Origin: Planctellipticum variicoloris
GTDB lineage: Bacteria; Planctomycetota; Planctomycetia; Planctomycetales; Planctomycetaceae
Direction: 5' to 3'
DNA: 64,000 bases
NCBI RefSeq assembly: GCF_030622045.1
Contig: NZ_CP130886.1
Coordinates: 2,555,557 to 2,619,556, forward strand
The notes under the pieces were generated by a model, which was not told the DNA's origin, made no database searches, and worked only from the letters and a program-made list of their open reading frames with translations. Shown here piece after piece: positions 1 to 8,598 of this stretch. The position numbers and the translations under genes were made by a program. The first letter of the stretch is position 1. Each line of letters starts with the position of its first letter.

Positions 1-2
1 AA

Positions 3-2006
3 CGGGCGCGGAAACGCCAGGCGAAGATCTCGGCAGCCGGCAGGGATATCGGCCCGATTCCCCCCGTCGCCGATCCGAAGCGCCGCAAGAAGTGTCTGGC
101 GTCGCTGGAGGCGTTCGGCCGGACGTACTTTCCCGAGCGGTTCTACCTGAAGCTGTCGCCGATCCACAAAGGCTACGTCGCCGACCTGGAGCGGATCATC
201 CTTCACGGCGGCCGCCTGGCCGTGGCCATGCCCCGCGGCAGCGGCAAAAGTGCCTGGGCGGAAATCGCCGTCCTGTGGGCCATCGTCCGCGGTTCGCACA
301 ACTACGTGCTGCTGCTGTCCGCCACGCAGGGGATGGCCCGCAAGCAGCTCGCCACGCTGAAGAAGCTGCTGCTCGAACGGCCGGAGTTCGCCGCCGACTT
401 CCCCGAGATCTGCTTCCCGCTGAAGTGCCACGGCGGGGTGAACCAGCGGCGCGTGATGAGCGAAGGCCGGTCCCTCACGCTCGAAATGACCAGCGAACGG
501 ATCCTGCTGCCCGACACGCCCGGCACGCTGGCTTCCGAAGCCATCATCGAATGCCTCGGCCTCTCCGGCGCGATCCGCGGCCGGGCCTACGAACGGACGG
601 ACGGACGCAAGGCCCGGCCGACGCTGGTGATTGCCGACGATCCGCAGACGAAGGCCACGGCCCGCAGCGACCTGCAGACCGAGACCCGGGAGGGACTCCT
701 GGAAGCCGATACGGCCGGCCTCCCCGGTCCGGACAAGTCGATCTCGATCATCATGCCCTGCACGGTGATCTACCCGAACGACCTGGCCGACCGCTTTCTG
801 GACCGCGAGAAGAAGCCCGACTGGAACGGCCGCCGGACCAAGCTCCTGGACGCCCTGCCGGACGACATGGAACTCTGGAACAAGTTCCAGGAAGTCCGGG
901 CGGAAGGATTGCGGGCCGGCGACAGCGGAGCGGCCGGAACCGCCTTCTACCGGGCGAACCGCAAGGCGATGGACGCGGGGGCCGCCCCCACCTGGCCGGA
1001 ACGCTTCGCACCGGGCCAGCTCTCCGCCGTGCAGTACGCGATGGAGCTGTTCTACAAGAACAAACAGGCCTTCTACTCCGAGTACCAGAACGATCCGGCC
1101 GGAGCGATCGAGGACGACGGGGGCTCGCTCGATCCGGGCGACCTGATGCGGCGGACGAACGGCCTGAAGCGCGGGCGCCTGCCCTCCGCGGCCGAGTACA
1201 TCGCCGCCGGCGTCGACGTTCACGGCGACCTGCTCTACGTCACGACGGCGGCCGCCGAACTCGACCCCACCATCGCCGTCGTCGACTACTGGACCTGGCC
1301 GCGGCAGGTGTTGGGGTATTTCTCGAAGCGCGGGGCGACCCGCACGATGAAGAATCACCCGGAGCTGAAGACCCTCGACCCCGAAGCCCGGCTCTATCGG
1401 GCACTGACGCTGCTCTCCGACGAGCTGCTGGCCCAGGAGTACGAACGCCGACCGGGGGAGAAACTCAAAGTTGGGCTGGTGGTGATCGACGCCCGGTACA
1501 TGACCGAGGTTGTCACCCGCTGGTGCAAGCAGTCTCCGCATTCCCGGCTGCTGCTGCCGGTGATGGGCTCCCCCAAGCTGGAAGACTTCGGCCGCCGGCT
1601 GGCTCCGGGGACTCGCCCCGGCGTTGACTACCACGTCCCGCCGCAGGGGAAATGGCCGGTCCGGGTGGGACAGATGAATTCGAACGCCTGGATCACCCGC
1701 ACGATCAACGGGTTCCTCACGCCGATGGGGAGCCGGGGGGCGTGGACCCTGTTCCAGGGGGAGAACTCGGAAACGCACCGCTGCTTCGCCGATCACATCA
1801 CCGCGGAGTCGTCGACCGACTGGATGGACAAGAAGACCGGCCAGACGCACCGCATCTGGACCCCCAAGCCCGACCACCCGGACAACCACTGGCTCGACGC
1901 GACCAAGATGGCCGCCCTGGGCTGCTTCGAGCTGGGCTGCAAACTCGCCTACGTCGAAAAGCGGGACACGACGAAAAAGAAGGCCCCGCGGGTTTCGTAC
2001 CACTGA
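3..2006 (+). CDS. Phage terminase large subunit (5' end cut by window edge)
   Basis: DNA-packaging motor: ATPase plus nuclease that cuts and pumps phage DNA into proheads. The frame is open from the window edge, so the true start lies upstream; internal ATGs such as the one at 222 fall inside the ATPase domain and cannot be the start. Visible motifs: Walker A-like MPRGSGKS at about nt 228-251, an acidic Walker B region around VIADDPQ near nt 630, and three RNase H-like nuclease acidic clusters, AGVDVHGD near nt 1205, VVIDARYM near nt 1480 and NHWLDATKMAA near nt 1888. At least 667 residues are present, typical of the family. A small zinc-ribbon gene follows 20 nt downstream. Confidence 0.9.
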   Translation, partial: RARKRQAKISAAGRDIGPIPPVADPKRRKKCLASLEAFGRTYFPERFYLKLSPIHKGYVADLERIILHGGRLAVAMPRGSGKSAWAEIAVLWAIVRGSHNYVLLLSATQGMARKQLATLKKLLLERPEFAADFPEICFPLKCHGGVNQRRVMSEGRSLTLEMTSERILLPDTPGTLASEAIIECLGLSGAIRGRAYERTDGRKARPTLVIADDPQTKATARSDLQTETREGLLEADTAGLPGPDKSISIIMPCTVIYPNDLADRFLDREKKPDWNGRRTKLLDALPDDMELWNKFQEVRAEGLRAGDSGAAGTAFYRANRKAMDAGAAPTWPERFAPGQLSAVQYAMELFYKNKQAFYSEYQNDPAGAIEDDGGSLDPGDLMRRTNGLKRGRLPSAAEYIAAGVDVHGDLLYVTTAAAELDPTIAVVDYWTWPRQVLGYFSKRGATRTMKNHPELKTLDPEARLYRALTLLSDELLAQEYERRPGEKLKVGLVVIDARYMTEVVTRWCKQSPHSRLLLPVMGSPKLEDFGRRLAPGTRPGVDYHVPPQGKWPVRVGQMNSNAWITRTINGFLTPMGSRGAWTLFQGENSETHRCFADHITAESSTDWMDKKTGQTHRIWTPKPDHPDNHWLDATKMAALGCFELGCKLAYVEKRDTTKKKAPRVSYH

Positions 2007-2026
2007 CCACAGAAGGTTTTTTCGCT

Positions 2027-2314
2027 ATGACCAAGCCGAAACATGCCACGCCGACGACGGAGACCCAGACCGCGAAGAAGCCGACCGGCCGGCCGCCGGG
2101 AAGCCCGAACGTGCGGGAGACGGCCGTTGCGGTCCCGTCTCGCTGCAACGCCTGCGGGTCGACCGAGCGGGGGCCGTACCTCGACAAAGCCGAGCTGGAC
2201 TTTGGCGGGGTCGACTCACAGGGGAAGCCGTTCACGCACATCGTCCGGCGGCGGGTGCGGTGCGAGAGCTGCGGGCAGATGCGGATTGATGTGACTCGCG
2301 AGAACCGGGTGTAA
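2027..2314 (+). CDS. Small phage zinc-ribbon protein
   Basis: 95 residues. The N-terminal third is rich in Thr, Lys and Pro and probably flexible. The C-terminal two thirds has two Cys pairs, CNACG and CESCG, about 45 residues apart, the spacing of a zinc ribbon. It sits 20 nt after the terminase stop and before the OLD-type gene, so it probably belongs to the packaging operon. A DNA-contacting accessory role is possible, but the function is unknown. Confidence 0.7.
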   Translation: MTKPKHATPTTETQTAKKPTGRPPGSPNVRETAVAVPSRCNACGSTERGPYLDKAELDFGGVDSQGKPFTHIVRRRVRCESCGQMRIDVTRENRV

Positions 2315-2357
2315 TGCTCCTTCTGCCGAAATGAGAATAACGCTAGAGTACAGGTGA

Positions 2358-4244
2358 TTGAGCACTTCTTCCTGGAAACGCTTACGCGAAAGGCCTGAGA
2401 GAATGGGAGGAACGGTTCCGCCGGCGAGCCTGCTGTCATCAATAACTGTTCCGCCGGGAATAGCGATTCGCCCAACTGGACTCGTCCTGATTGTCGGGCC
2501 GAACTCGGCCGGCAAGACGCAACTGCTCAAAGACATCACGGCGATTCTCACGGGCAAACAAAGAGATCTCGTTGTTTGCTCTGACTTCCAACTCACGAAG
2601 CCGCAAAACGTCGAAGATCCCATGAAGACGTTTTATGACTCCGGCTTTCTCGAAAGGCGACGCGACGACAACGGAAACGAATTCATCCGACAGATCTCGC
2701 CTCACCTAGGAGGTAGCCCTTTTCGAGGCCACGATGTCCGGATCGGCAATGTACCGACCTTCTACCGAGACCTCCGCACAGCGAAGAGCGCACCAGGCCG
2801 AGTAGAGGCAGCGCCGTTCCTCGATTTGATCGGCCACTGCTTGACAACGGTTCTATTTCTCGAAAACCGTATGATGATGGCAAATCAGGCTAACCACTTC
2901 GACTATGCAAAGAATCCACCAAGTATTGATCTACAGGCTCTCTACATCAGCAAGGCCGCGAAACAGCAACTTACTCAAGAGACCGAGCGAGTCTTCGGAA
3001 AAGGCGTCTGGCTCGACAGCACGCGAGGTGGAATTCTCTGTCTCAGAGTGAATCAGTTGCCAAGTGTACCGTCAGCAGAGGATCGCCAAGAACCCGAAGA
3101 GATGATGAAATACCGTCAGATCGAGACAGAAGGTGACGGACTGCGATCGTACGTTGGAATCTGCATCGCCTTATTGCTAGGGCGAAGGCCGGTTTGCATT
3201 CTCGACGAACCCGAACTCTGTCTGCACCCACCGCAAGCGTATGCAATGGGTCAGTTCATTGGGCGGAACGGAGCCTCACCAGACCATGTGACATTCGCGA
3301 GTACGCACAGTAGTCATGTGCTTCGCGGTGTCATCGAATCTACCGAAAACGTGCAGATCCTTCGGCTTACAAAGGATGGAGATCGCTTTCAGGGTCACCT
3401 CATCGGATTTGATACGCTGAAGGAGTGCTTAAAGCGACCGATCGTCCGAACCGAGACGATTCTCGATGGAATATTTGCGGATTCTGTTGTGATCGTCGAA
3501 GCCGACGGGGACAGGGCTGTCTACGAAGCCGCATGGGAAGTGTTGAGATCTGAGTCATCGCATACTTCAGTTCCACCAGACGCAATTCGGCGTGACCTGC
3601 TGTTCATACCCGTCGGCGGAACCGGCGGTATCACGGAGACAGCAGGGTTTTATCGAGCCTTGAGAATTCCAACGGTAATCGTTGCCGACCTTGATCTTAT
3701 TATGGATTCCGACAAGCTCAGGAGAATCCTCCAGTCTTCCGGCGATGCGGAGGCCACTACTCAACTTACGGAGAAGTGTCGGCTCATTCGTGACTTGATC
3801 CGAACGCTTCCACCTACGGTTCCGGAGAATGTCATATTTGATAAGCTGCGGGAGGTTTCCGAATTGAAGCTGAGGTGGGACGAAGACGGTGACCAACAAC
3901 TCATGGAGAAGCTTCGCGGCCTTGTAGACGATTTGAAGCGGATGCGACGAATCAAGGGTGGACTTTCGGCATTCGCGGCACACCCGGAGATTCATGACGG
4001 ACTTAAGGATATAGTCTCGCAATGCGCGAAGCTCGGCCTGTTCTTGGTTCCAGTTGGCGAACTGGAGTGCTGGGCACCAGAACTGATGAAGGACGGCCCC
4101 AGCAGGCGGCGAAAGTCAGAGTGGGCAAACGAAGCGTCAGCAAGGATTCGGAGCAACCCGAGTATGGCGAGGGATTTGCTAGATTTCATGGGAGCAATTG
4201 CGTTGTATCAAGCGGCGGAGGCCAAGCGGATTGCGGTGCTTTAG
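2358..4244 (+). CDS. OLD-type AAA ATPase with Toprim nuclease domain
   Basis: Predicted ATP-dependent nuclease of the OLD/overcoming-lysogenization class, often anti-phage or phage-exclusion proteins. The N-terminal ABC/SMC-like ATPase has Walker A GPNSAGKT at residues 47-54, Walker B CILDEPELCLHPPQ near 277 and a switch histidine in ASTHSSHV near 315. The C-terminal Toprim-like half has VIVEADGDRAVYE near 376 and a second acidic strand VIVADLDLIMDSD near 439. The TTG at 2358 gives 628 aa; an ATG at 2403 (MGGTVPP) is a plausible alternative. Codon use is visibly more AT-rich than in the flanking phage genes. It interrupts the usual terminase-gpW-portal order, so it looks like horizontally acquired cargo (a moron). 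Confidence 0.8.
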   Translation: MSTSSWKRLRERPERMGGTVPPASLLSSITVPPGIAIRPTGLVLIVGPNSAGKTQLLKDITAILTGKQRDLVVCSDFQLTKPQNVEDPMKTFYDSGFLERRRDDNGNEFIRQISPHLGGSPFRGHDVRIGNVPTFYRDLRTAKSAPGRVEAAPFLDLIGHCLTTVLFLENRMMMANQANHFDYAKNPPSIDLQALYISKAAKQQLTQETERVFGKGVWLDSTRGGILCLRVNQLPSVPSAEDRQEPEEMMKYRQIETEGDGLRSYVGICIALLLGRRPVCILDEPELCLHPPQAYAMGQFIGRNGASPDHVTFASTHSSHVLRGVIESTENVQILRLTKDGDRFQGHLIGFDTLKECLKRPIVRTETILDGIFADSVVIVEADGDRAVYEAAWEVLRSESSHTSVPPDAIRRDLLFIPVGGTGGITETAGFYRALRIPTVIVADLDLIMDSDKLRRILQSSGDAEATTQLTEKCRLIRDLIRTLPPTVPENVIFDKLREVSELKLRWDEDGDQQLMEKLRGLVDDLKRMRRIKGGLSAFAAHPEIHDGLKDIVSQCAKLGLFLVPVGELECWAPELMKDGPSRRRKSEWANEASARIRSNPSMARDLLDFMGAIALYQAAEAKRIAVL

Positions 4245-4458
4245 AAAGAGCATCGATCAGGGCGTAGGATCACGTTAATCCGGCTGACGTTTGCTCGCGG
4301 AGTGTGTTGGGAGTAGTCGCATCGCTGGGCGGTGCAGTGCGAGCCACGGAATATCTAACCAACGGTTATTTCCCGCGTTTCCCACCCCGAAACGCCCTTC
4401 CCAGTCCCAGCTACCAGCACGAACCTGAATCGCGTCCCCTGCCTGCAGGAAGGTCGCG

Positions 4459-4659
4459 ATGCCCACGTTCGCCGAAGAGATGGTGGCCCAGCTCGAAACG
4501 CTGCTGCGTGAGAACGTCGGCGTCCAGACCGTCACGTTCGGCGGCCAGACGGTCAGTTACGCCGACCTGCAGCAGCAGTACCAACGCTGGAAGGCCCAGG
4601 CCGCCCGCGAGACCGGCAAACGGCCCTTCCTCCGGTCCCTCACGATGGAGGGGCCATGA
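4459..4659 (+). CDS. gpW-like head-tail joining protein
   Basis: 66 residues, mostly helical and charged, with the pattern VTFGGQTVSYADLQQQYQRW that resembles lambda gpW (short beta hairpin then helix). It lies immediately upstream of the portal gene and its stop overlaps the portal start, as W precedes B in lambda. gpW-type proteins stabilise packaged DNA and form the platform for the connector. The identification rests on size, pattern and position rather than strong sequence identity. The 214 nt between the OLD-type gene and this start contain no convincing gene. Confidence 0.6.
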   Translation: MPTFAEEMVAQLETLLRENVGVQTVTFGGQTVSYADLQQQYQRWKAQAARETGKRPFLRSLTMEGP

Positions 4660-6131
4660 ACGCGTCCGGTCTCTGGCAGAGTGCGGCCGGACTGTTCGAC
4701 GCCGGCCTGCGGCAGGCGCGGCATGCGTTCGGCTATGACGCCGTCGACACCGGCGAAGGCAAACGCCGCGCCCCGTCCGGCGTCACTCGCAGCGAGGACG
4801 ACGAGCTGCCGGTGCAGAAGCGGCGGAAGCTCCTCTCGCAGACGCGGGACCTGGCCCGCAACTTCGCGCTGCTCGGCTGGGCCATCCGGCAGCACCTGAA
4901 TTACATCACCACGTTCAACTTTCAGCCCAAGACCGGCAGCCGCCGGCTGAACCAGAAGCTGGCCGCCTTTCTGGAGAACTGGAGCGAGCCGGAGAACTTC
5001 GACGTCGCCGGGATCACGCCCCTCTGGAACTTCATCCGCCTGGCCGAGGTCCGCCGCTGTATCGACGGCGACATGCTGGCGCTGAAGCTGGCCAACGGGC
5101 AGGTGCAGGCGATCGAGGGGGACCGGTTGCTCTCGCCCCGGACCGCCCCGCGGGAGATCGCCGCCCGGAACTGGTTCCACGGCGTCGAGCTCGATCGCTA
5201 CGGCCGGCACCTGGCCTACGCCGTCCACGGCCGCGGCCAGTCGAACGACTTCGGCGCGGTCGGCTCCAGTCAGTTCGTGTTCGAACGGGCCGTCCCGGCC
5301 CATCAGGCCCTGCTGTTCGCCCACCGCGAGCGGTTCGACCAGGTCCGCGGGATCACGCCCCTCACGGCCGCCATCAACTCCCTCGTCGATACCCAGGAAG
5401 GGATCGACTTCATCTCAGCAAAGCTCAAGGTCCACGCGTTGTTCGGCCTGGCCGTCATGCGCGGCGATCCGAACGGGCCGGCCGAGGACGCGACCCAGGA
5501 CTACACCCAGCTCATCCTGGGGAAGCGGCCGCTGATCCTCGATATGGATCGGGGGGAGCGGGCGGAGTTTCTGGAGAGCAAGACGCCGGCGCACGAGACG
5601 CAGGCCTTCCTGGAACTGCTGATTCAGCTCACGCTGAAGGCCCTCGATATCCCCTATTCGTTCTTCAAAGAGAACTTCACCAACTACTCCGGCGCGCGGC
5701 AGGCGCTGGTCATGTACAACGAGTCGGCGAAGATCAAACGCCGCTCCGTCCTGTGGTTGCTCAACGGCCTGACCCGCTGGCGTCTGCAGCTCGCGGTTCT
5801 CGATCGCCAGTTGCCGCAACAGGTCCTCGAACCGTGGATGTGGCAGTGGATTCCGACGGGGGTCCCCTGGATCGATCCACTGAAGGAGGTCCAGGCCAAC
5901 GCGGCCGCCTTGGCGCTGGGGGTCACGTCGAAAACCCGCATCTGTGCGGCGAACGGTCTCGACTACGAGGAGATCCTCGACGAGATCGTCGAAGAGCGGA
6001 AGCTCGAAGAAGCCCGCGGCCTGACGTTCGACGTCACCGCGGCCGCGGACGTCGTGACACCCAGCCCTCAGCGCAGGAAGCGCCAGAAGCAAAAGACCCA
6101 GGGAGGGGCGAAGAATGGCAACGCTGGTTGA
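4656..6131 (+). CDS. Phage portal protein (lambda gpB type)
   Basis: 491 residues, start ATG at 4656 overlapping the previous stop (ATGA). Portal proteins form the dodecameric ring through which DNA enters and leaves the capsid. The core region with ITPLTAAINSLVDTQEGID, a long helix segment and the YSFFKENFTNYSGARQALVMY block matches the lambda-family portal pattern. The C-terminus is highly basic. Length agrees with the family (about 480-530). It overlaps the protease gene by 17 nt, indicating translational coupling. Confidence 0.88.
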   Translation: MNASGLWQSAAGLFDAGLRQARHAFGYDAVDTGEGKRRAPSGVTRSEDDELPVQKRRKLLSQTRDLARNFALLGWAIRQHLNYITTFNFQPKTGSRRLNQKLAAFLENWSEPENFDVAGITPLWNFIRLAEVRRCIDGDMLALKLANGQVQAIEGDRLLSPRTAPREIAARNWFHGVELDRYGRHLAYAVHGRGQSNDFGAVGSSQFVFERAVPAHQALLFAHRERFDQVRGITPLTAAINSLVDTQEGIDFISAKLKVHALFGLAVMRGDPNGPAEDATQDYTQLILGKRPLILDMDRGERAEFLESKTPAHETQAFLELLIQLTLKALDIPYSFFKENFTNYSGARQALVMYNESAKIKRRSVLWLLNGLTRWRLQLAVLDRQLPQQVLEPWMWQWIPTGVPWIDPLKEVQANAAALALGVTSKTRICAANGLDYEEILDEIVEERKLEEARGLTFDVTAAADVVTPSPQRRKRQKQKTQGGAKNGNAG

Positions 6132-7116
6132 GAAGCGGGTTCCCGCCCGCGCCATGGCCTTCGCCGCCGAGCTGCAGCTCCAGCCGGCCGACGACGGAGA
6201 GACCAAGATTCGCCAGGGGAAGATCGTCGCCCGGACCGGCGGCGAGGCCTTCCACTGGTACTGGGGTCGCTGCGTCCATGACCTGGCGGGGATGAACCTG
6301 CCCAAGCCGCGGGTTCCGCTCGACTACTGCCACAACCCCTGCGACGTCGTCGGCTTTGCCGAGGGCTTTGATGCGGCCGCCGGCCAACTGGAATGCGATG
6401 CAAGCCTCGTGACACACCGGCCCGAGGATCGGGCTGCGAAACTGATGGCGGATTCCGACGCCGGTGTGCCCTACGAGGCGAGCATCCTCCAGTCGGCCGC
6501 CGGCCTGGTCGTCGAATGGGTCGACGCCGGCGCGACGGTCGACGTCAACGGCCAGTCGTTCAGCGGTCCGGGCGTTGTGTTCCGCCAGTGGACGCTCCGC
6601 GGCCTGGCAACCTGTCCGCAGGGTTCCGACGCCGCGACGTCGTCCGAGTTCTCCGCCGGTCCGCTGGCCGGCGAAGTCACCATTTCCAATTTCCCCGGAG
6701 GCTTTTCCATGACGACCGCTCCCGCACCCGGCCCCGCACCCGCTCCGGAGCCTGTCGCTCCGGCGAATCCGCCGGCCGACACCGGCCTGGCGGCCCAGCC
6801 CCCCGCGAATCCCCCAGTTGCGCCCGTCGTCGCCCCCATGGCGCACACCGGCCAGCAGTTCATGGACGCCTTCGGCGAGAAGGGGGCCGTCTGGTTCGCC
6901 CAGGGGAAGACGTTCGCCGAGGCGCAGACCCTGTTCCACGCCGAAGTGGCGGCGAAGAACAAGGAACTGACCGAGCAGGTGCAGGCCCTGACGGAGGCCA
7001 ACCAGAAGCTCCGGGGCGCGTCGGAACCGGTGTCGTTCACCGGAGCGACCCCGGACGGAGCCAAGCAGAAGCAGGGCTTCGCCGGCCTGATCAAGTTGCC
7101 CGGGGCTGCGAAGTAG
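6115..7116 (+). CDS. Prohead protease fused to scaffold domain
   Basis: 333 residues. Residues 1-195 form a compact alpha/beta domain with an early histidine (FHWYWGR) and PLDYCHNPCDVVG, a layout compatible with phage prohead proteases, though I cannot place the catalytic residues with certainty. From residue 199 the composition changes abruptly to Pro/Ala-rich (APAPGPAPAPEPVAP) and then a helical, coiled-coil-like stretch (FAEAQTLFHAEVAAKNKELTEQVQALTE), typical of scaffolding proteins. Position between portal and capsid supports the call. The C-terminal half may also be made separately from an internal start (6709). Confidence 0.7.
   Translation: MATLVEKRVPARAMAFAAELQLQPADDGETKIRQGKIVARTGGEAFHWYWGRCVHDLAGMNLPKPRVPLDYCHNPCDVVGFAEGFDAAAGQLECDASLVTHRPEDRAAKLMADSDAGVPYEASILQSAAGLVVEWVDAGATVDVNGQSFSGPGVVFRQWTLRGLATCPQGSDAATSSEFSAGPLAGEVTISNFPGGFSMTTAPAPGPAPAPEPVAPANPPADTGLAAQPPANPPVAPVVAPMAHTGQQFMDAFGEKGAVWFAQGKTFAEAQTLFHAEVAAKNKELTEQVQALTEANQKLRGASEPVSFTGATPDGAKQKQGFAGLIKLPGAAK
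6709..7116 (+). CDS. Candidate internal-start scaffold protein (nested in protease gene)
   Basis: In frame within the protease-scaffold gene, the ATG at 6709 is preceded by a perfect CGGAGG with a short spacer. It lies exactly where the protein changes from folded protease to Pro-rich linker plus coiled coil. It would yield a 135-aa scaffold, the same arrangement as lambda C/Nu3. That is inference from the ribosome-binding site and domain boundary, not proof of expression. Confidence 0.45.
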   Translation: MTTAPAPGPAPAPEPVAPANPPADTGLAAQPPANPPVAPVVAPMAHTGQQFMDAFGEKGAVWFAQGKTFAEAQTLFHAEVAAKNKELTEQVQALTEANQKLRGASEPVSFTGATPDGAKQKQGFAGLIKLPGAAK

Positions 7117-7142
7117 CCCCTGCCCGTCGTCGCTGACTGCTG

Positions 7143-7162
7143 GTGATTCCGCGCGGAATCAC
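7143..7162. repeat. 20-bp perfect palindrome upstream of capsid gene
   Basis: GTGATTCCGCGCGGAATCAC is a perfect 20-bp palindrome in the protease-capsid gap. A near copy with one mismatched pair occurs at 19,970-19,991, in front of the Dam-like methyltransferase. It could be an operator or a processing/terminator hairpin shaping late expression; there is no T-tract. Confidence 0.55.
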
Positions 7163-7197
7163 TCCCCGCTGACCTCCAAGGATGGAAAGAACGCATC

Positions 7198-8145
7198 ATG
7201 GCCAATGAGTATCTCGGCCTGACCGAGCTGCTGCAGATCAGCGACATGAATCTCGCTGATCTCAACGTGACCGACCTGCTGCAGGACGCGCCTTTGCTGG
7301 CCGCCCTGGCCGCCGGCCCCGCTTCGCACGCGACCGAGCACAAGTACCTCAAGGAGACCGGAGCCCCGGTCGTCGGCTTCCGCGCGCCGAATGCCGGCCG
7401 CGAGAACAAGAAGTCGGCCGACACGCTGGTGACGATCGTCCTCAAGATTCTCGCCGCCTCGTTCGACTGCGATAAGGCGATCGCCGACGCCTACCCGAAG
7501 GGGGCGCAACAGTGGCTGGGCCGGGAGGCGATCCGCCATCTGAAGGCGGCCTTTGCCGGGGCCGAGGGGCAGATCCTGTACGGCGTCGGCAGCGATGCGG
7601 ACGGCTTCGTCGGCCTGGCCGATGCGTCGACCCTCAACGCCCTGGCCGACGCGATGGTCGTGAACGCTGCGGGAACCACGGCCGCCACGGGTTCGTCGGT
7701 GTTCCTGATCCGGACCAATGAGGACGGCAACGACTGCACGTTGATTGCCGGCAAGGAAGGGAAGATCGAGGTCGGCGATACGGTGGTGATCCAGAAGGAC
7801 GACGGGACCGCCACCGGCAAGTCCTATCCGGCCTATTACACGCCGATCGAGGGCTGGCTCGGTCTGCAGATTGGTTCGGCCTACTCCGTCGGGCGGATCG
7901 CCAACCTGACGGCCGATCCCGGCAAGGGGCTCACCGACGCGCTGATCTATGAGGCCCTGTCGCGGTTCCCCGCCAGCCGGCAGCCGAACCGGATTGCGAT
8001 GAACCGCCGGTCGCTGGAACAGCTCCGCAAGAGCCGGACGGCGACCAACGCCACCGGCGCGCCGGCCCCGATCCCGACCGAGGTGGAAGGGATTCCGATC
8101 GTCACCACGGACCAGATCAAGAGCACGGAAGCGCTCCTGACGTAA
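7198..8145 (+). CDS. Major capsid protein (HK97-fold candidate)
   Basis: 315 residues directly after the protease/scaffold gene, with a good ribosome-binding region (AAGGATGGAAAG) upstream. It has an N-terminal helical segment, a central region ending YTPIEGWLGLQIGSAYSVGRIANL and a C-terminal SRFPASRQPNRIAMNRRSLEQLRKSR domain, followed by IPIVTTDQI. This late SRFP/P...M.R.....L and P(I/V)..TD pattern is common in HK97-fold capsid proteins of planctomycete and proteobacterial phages. Length and position agree. Confidence 0.8.
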   Translation: MANEYLGLTELLQISDMNLADLNVTDLLQDAPLLAALAAGPASHATEHKYLKETGAPVVGFRAPNAGRENKKSADTLVTIVLKILAASFDCDKAIADAYPKGAQQWLGREAIRHLKAAFAGAEGQILYGVGSDADGFVGLADASTLNALADAMVVNAAGTTAATGSSVFLIRTNEDGNDCTLIAGKEGKIEVGDTVVIQKDDGTATGKSYPAYYTPIEGWLGLQIGSAYSVGRIANLTADPGKGLTDALIYEALSRFPASRQPNRIAMNRRSLEQLRKSRTATNATGAPAPIPTEVEGIPIVTTDQIKSTEALLT

Positions 8146-8160
8146 GCCGCGAGGGATCGC

Positions 8161-8511
8161 ATGAGTTTTTCCGCAGCCGCGGCGGGGGCCTTCAAAACCC
8201 TCCGCCGCCTTGCCGGCACCGACGTCACGTACGACCTGGGGACGGGATTTTCCCTAACGCTCCGGGTCGTGCGGGACCGGTCGACCGTCGCCAGCGAGCA
8301 GGACGAGGTCGAAGAGTCCTGGACGGCCTGCGACTGGCTGCTGCTGGCCAGCGAACTGGTAGTCGACGACGTCATGTTCCGGCCGGAGCCAGGCCACGAG
8401 ATCCAGGTGGGGGGCGAGATCTACGCCGCCCTCCCGGATCAGGACGCCTGCTTCGGCTACGAAGATCCCGGCCGGGCGGTCATTCGCCTCCACACGAAGC
8501 TGATCGGATAG
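8161..8511 (+). CDS. Head-tail connector/stopper-like phage protein
   Basis: 116 residues, beta-rich, 15 nt after the capsid stop. A region rich in V/T/L strands (DVTYDLGTGFSLTLRVVRDRS) is followed by a segment that would give a small beta barrel and ends IRLHTKLIG. Size, composition and position between capsid and tail-terminator-like genes fit a head completion or stopper protein. No motif fixes the function. Confidence 0.55.
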   Translation: MSFSAAAAGAFKTLRRLAGTDVTYDLGTGFSLTLRVVRDRSTVASEQDEVEESWTACDWLLLASELVVDDVMFRPEPGHEIQVGGEIYAALPDQDACFGYEDPGRAVIRLHTKLIG

Positions 8512-8515
8512 GAAA

Positions 8516-8592
8516 AAGCTCCAAATCTCAAACACCAACTCTCAACAGAAGACTTCCGGTTTGGTGTTTGGAATTTGGTGTTTGGAGTTTGA
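8516..8592. repeat. REP-like intergenic repeat, copy A
   Basis: AT-rich intergenic block made of alternating caccaaa/tttggtg words that can fold into hairpins (AAACACCAA against TTGGTGTTT). Bases 8516-8545 are the exact reverse complement of 13,671-13,700, and the neighbouring GACTTCCGGTTTGG part is also shared in inverted form. The composition contrasts sharply with the GC-rich phage genes. Repeats of this style are typical of planctomycete intergenic DNA. Confidence 0.75.
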
Positions 8593-8598
8593 TGTTTC

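Noticed and set aside
92-1627. 511-aa frame overlapping the terminase in another phase
   Set aside because: Arg/Pro/Gly-rich shadow; the terminase frame carries the ATPase and nuclease motifs and is open to the edge.
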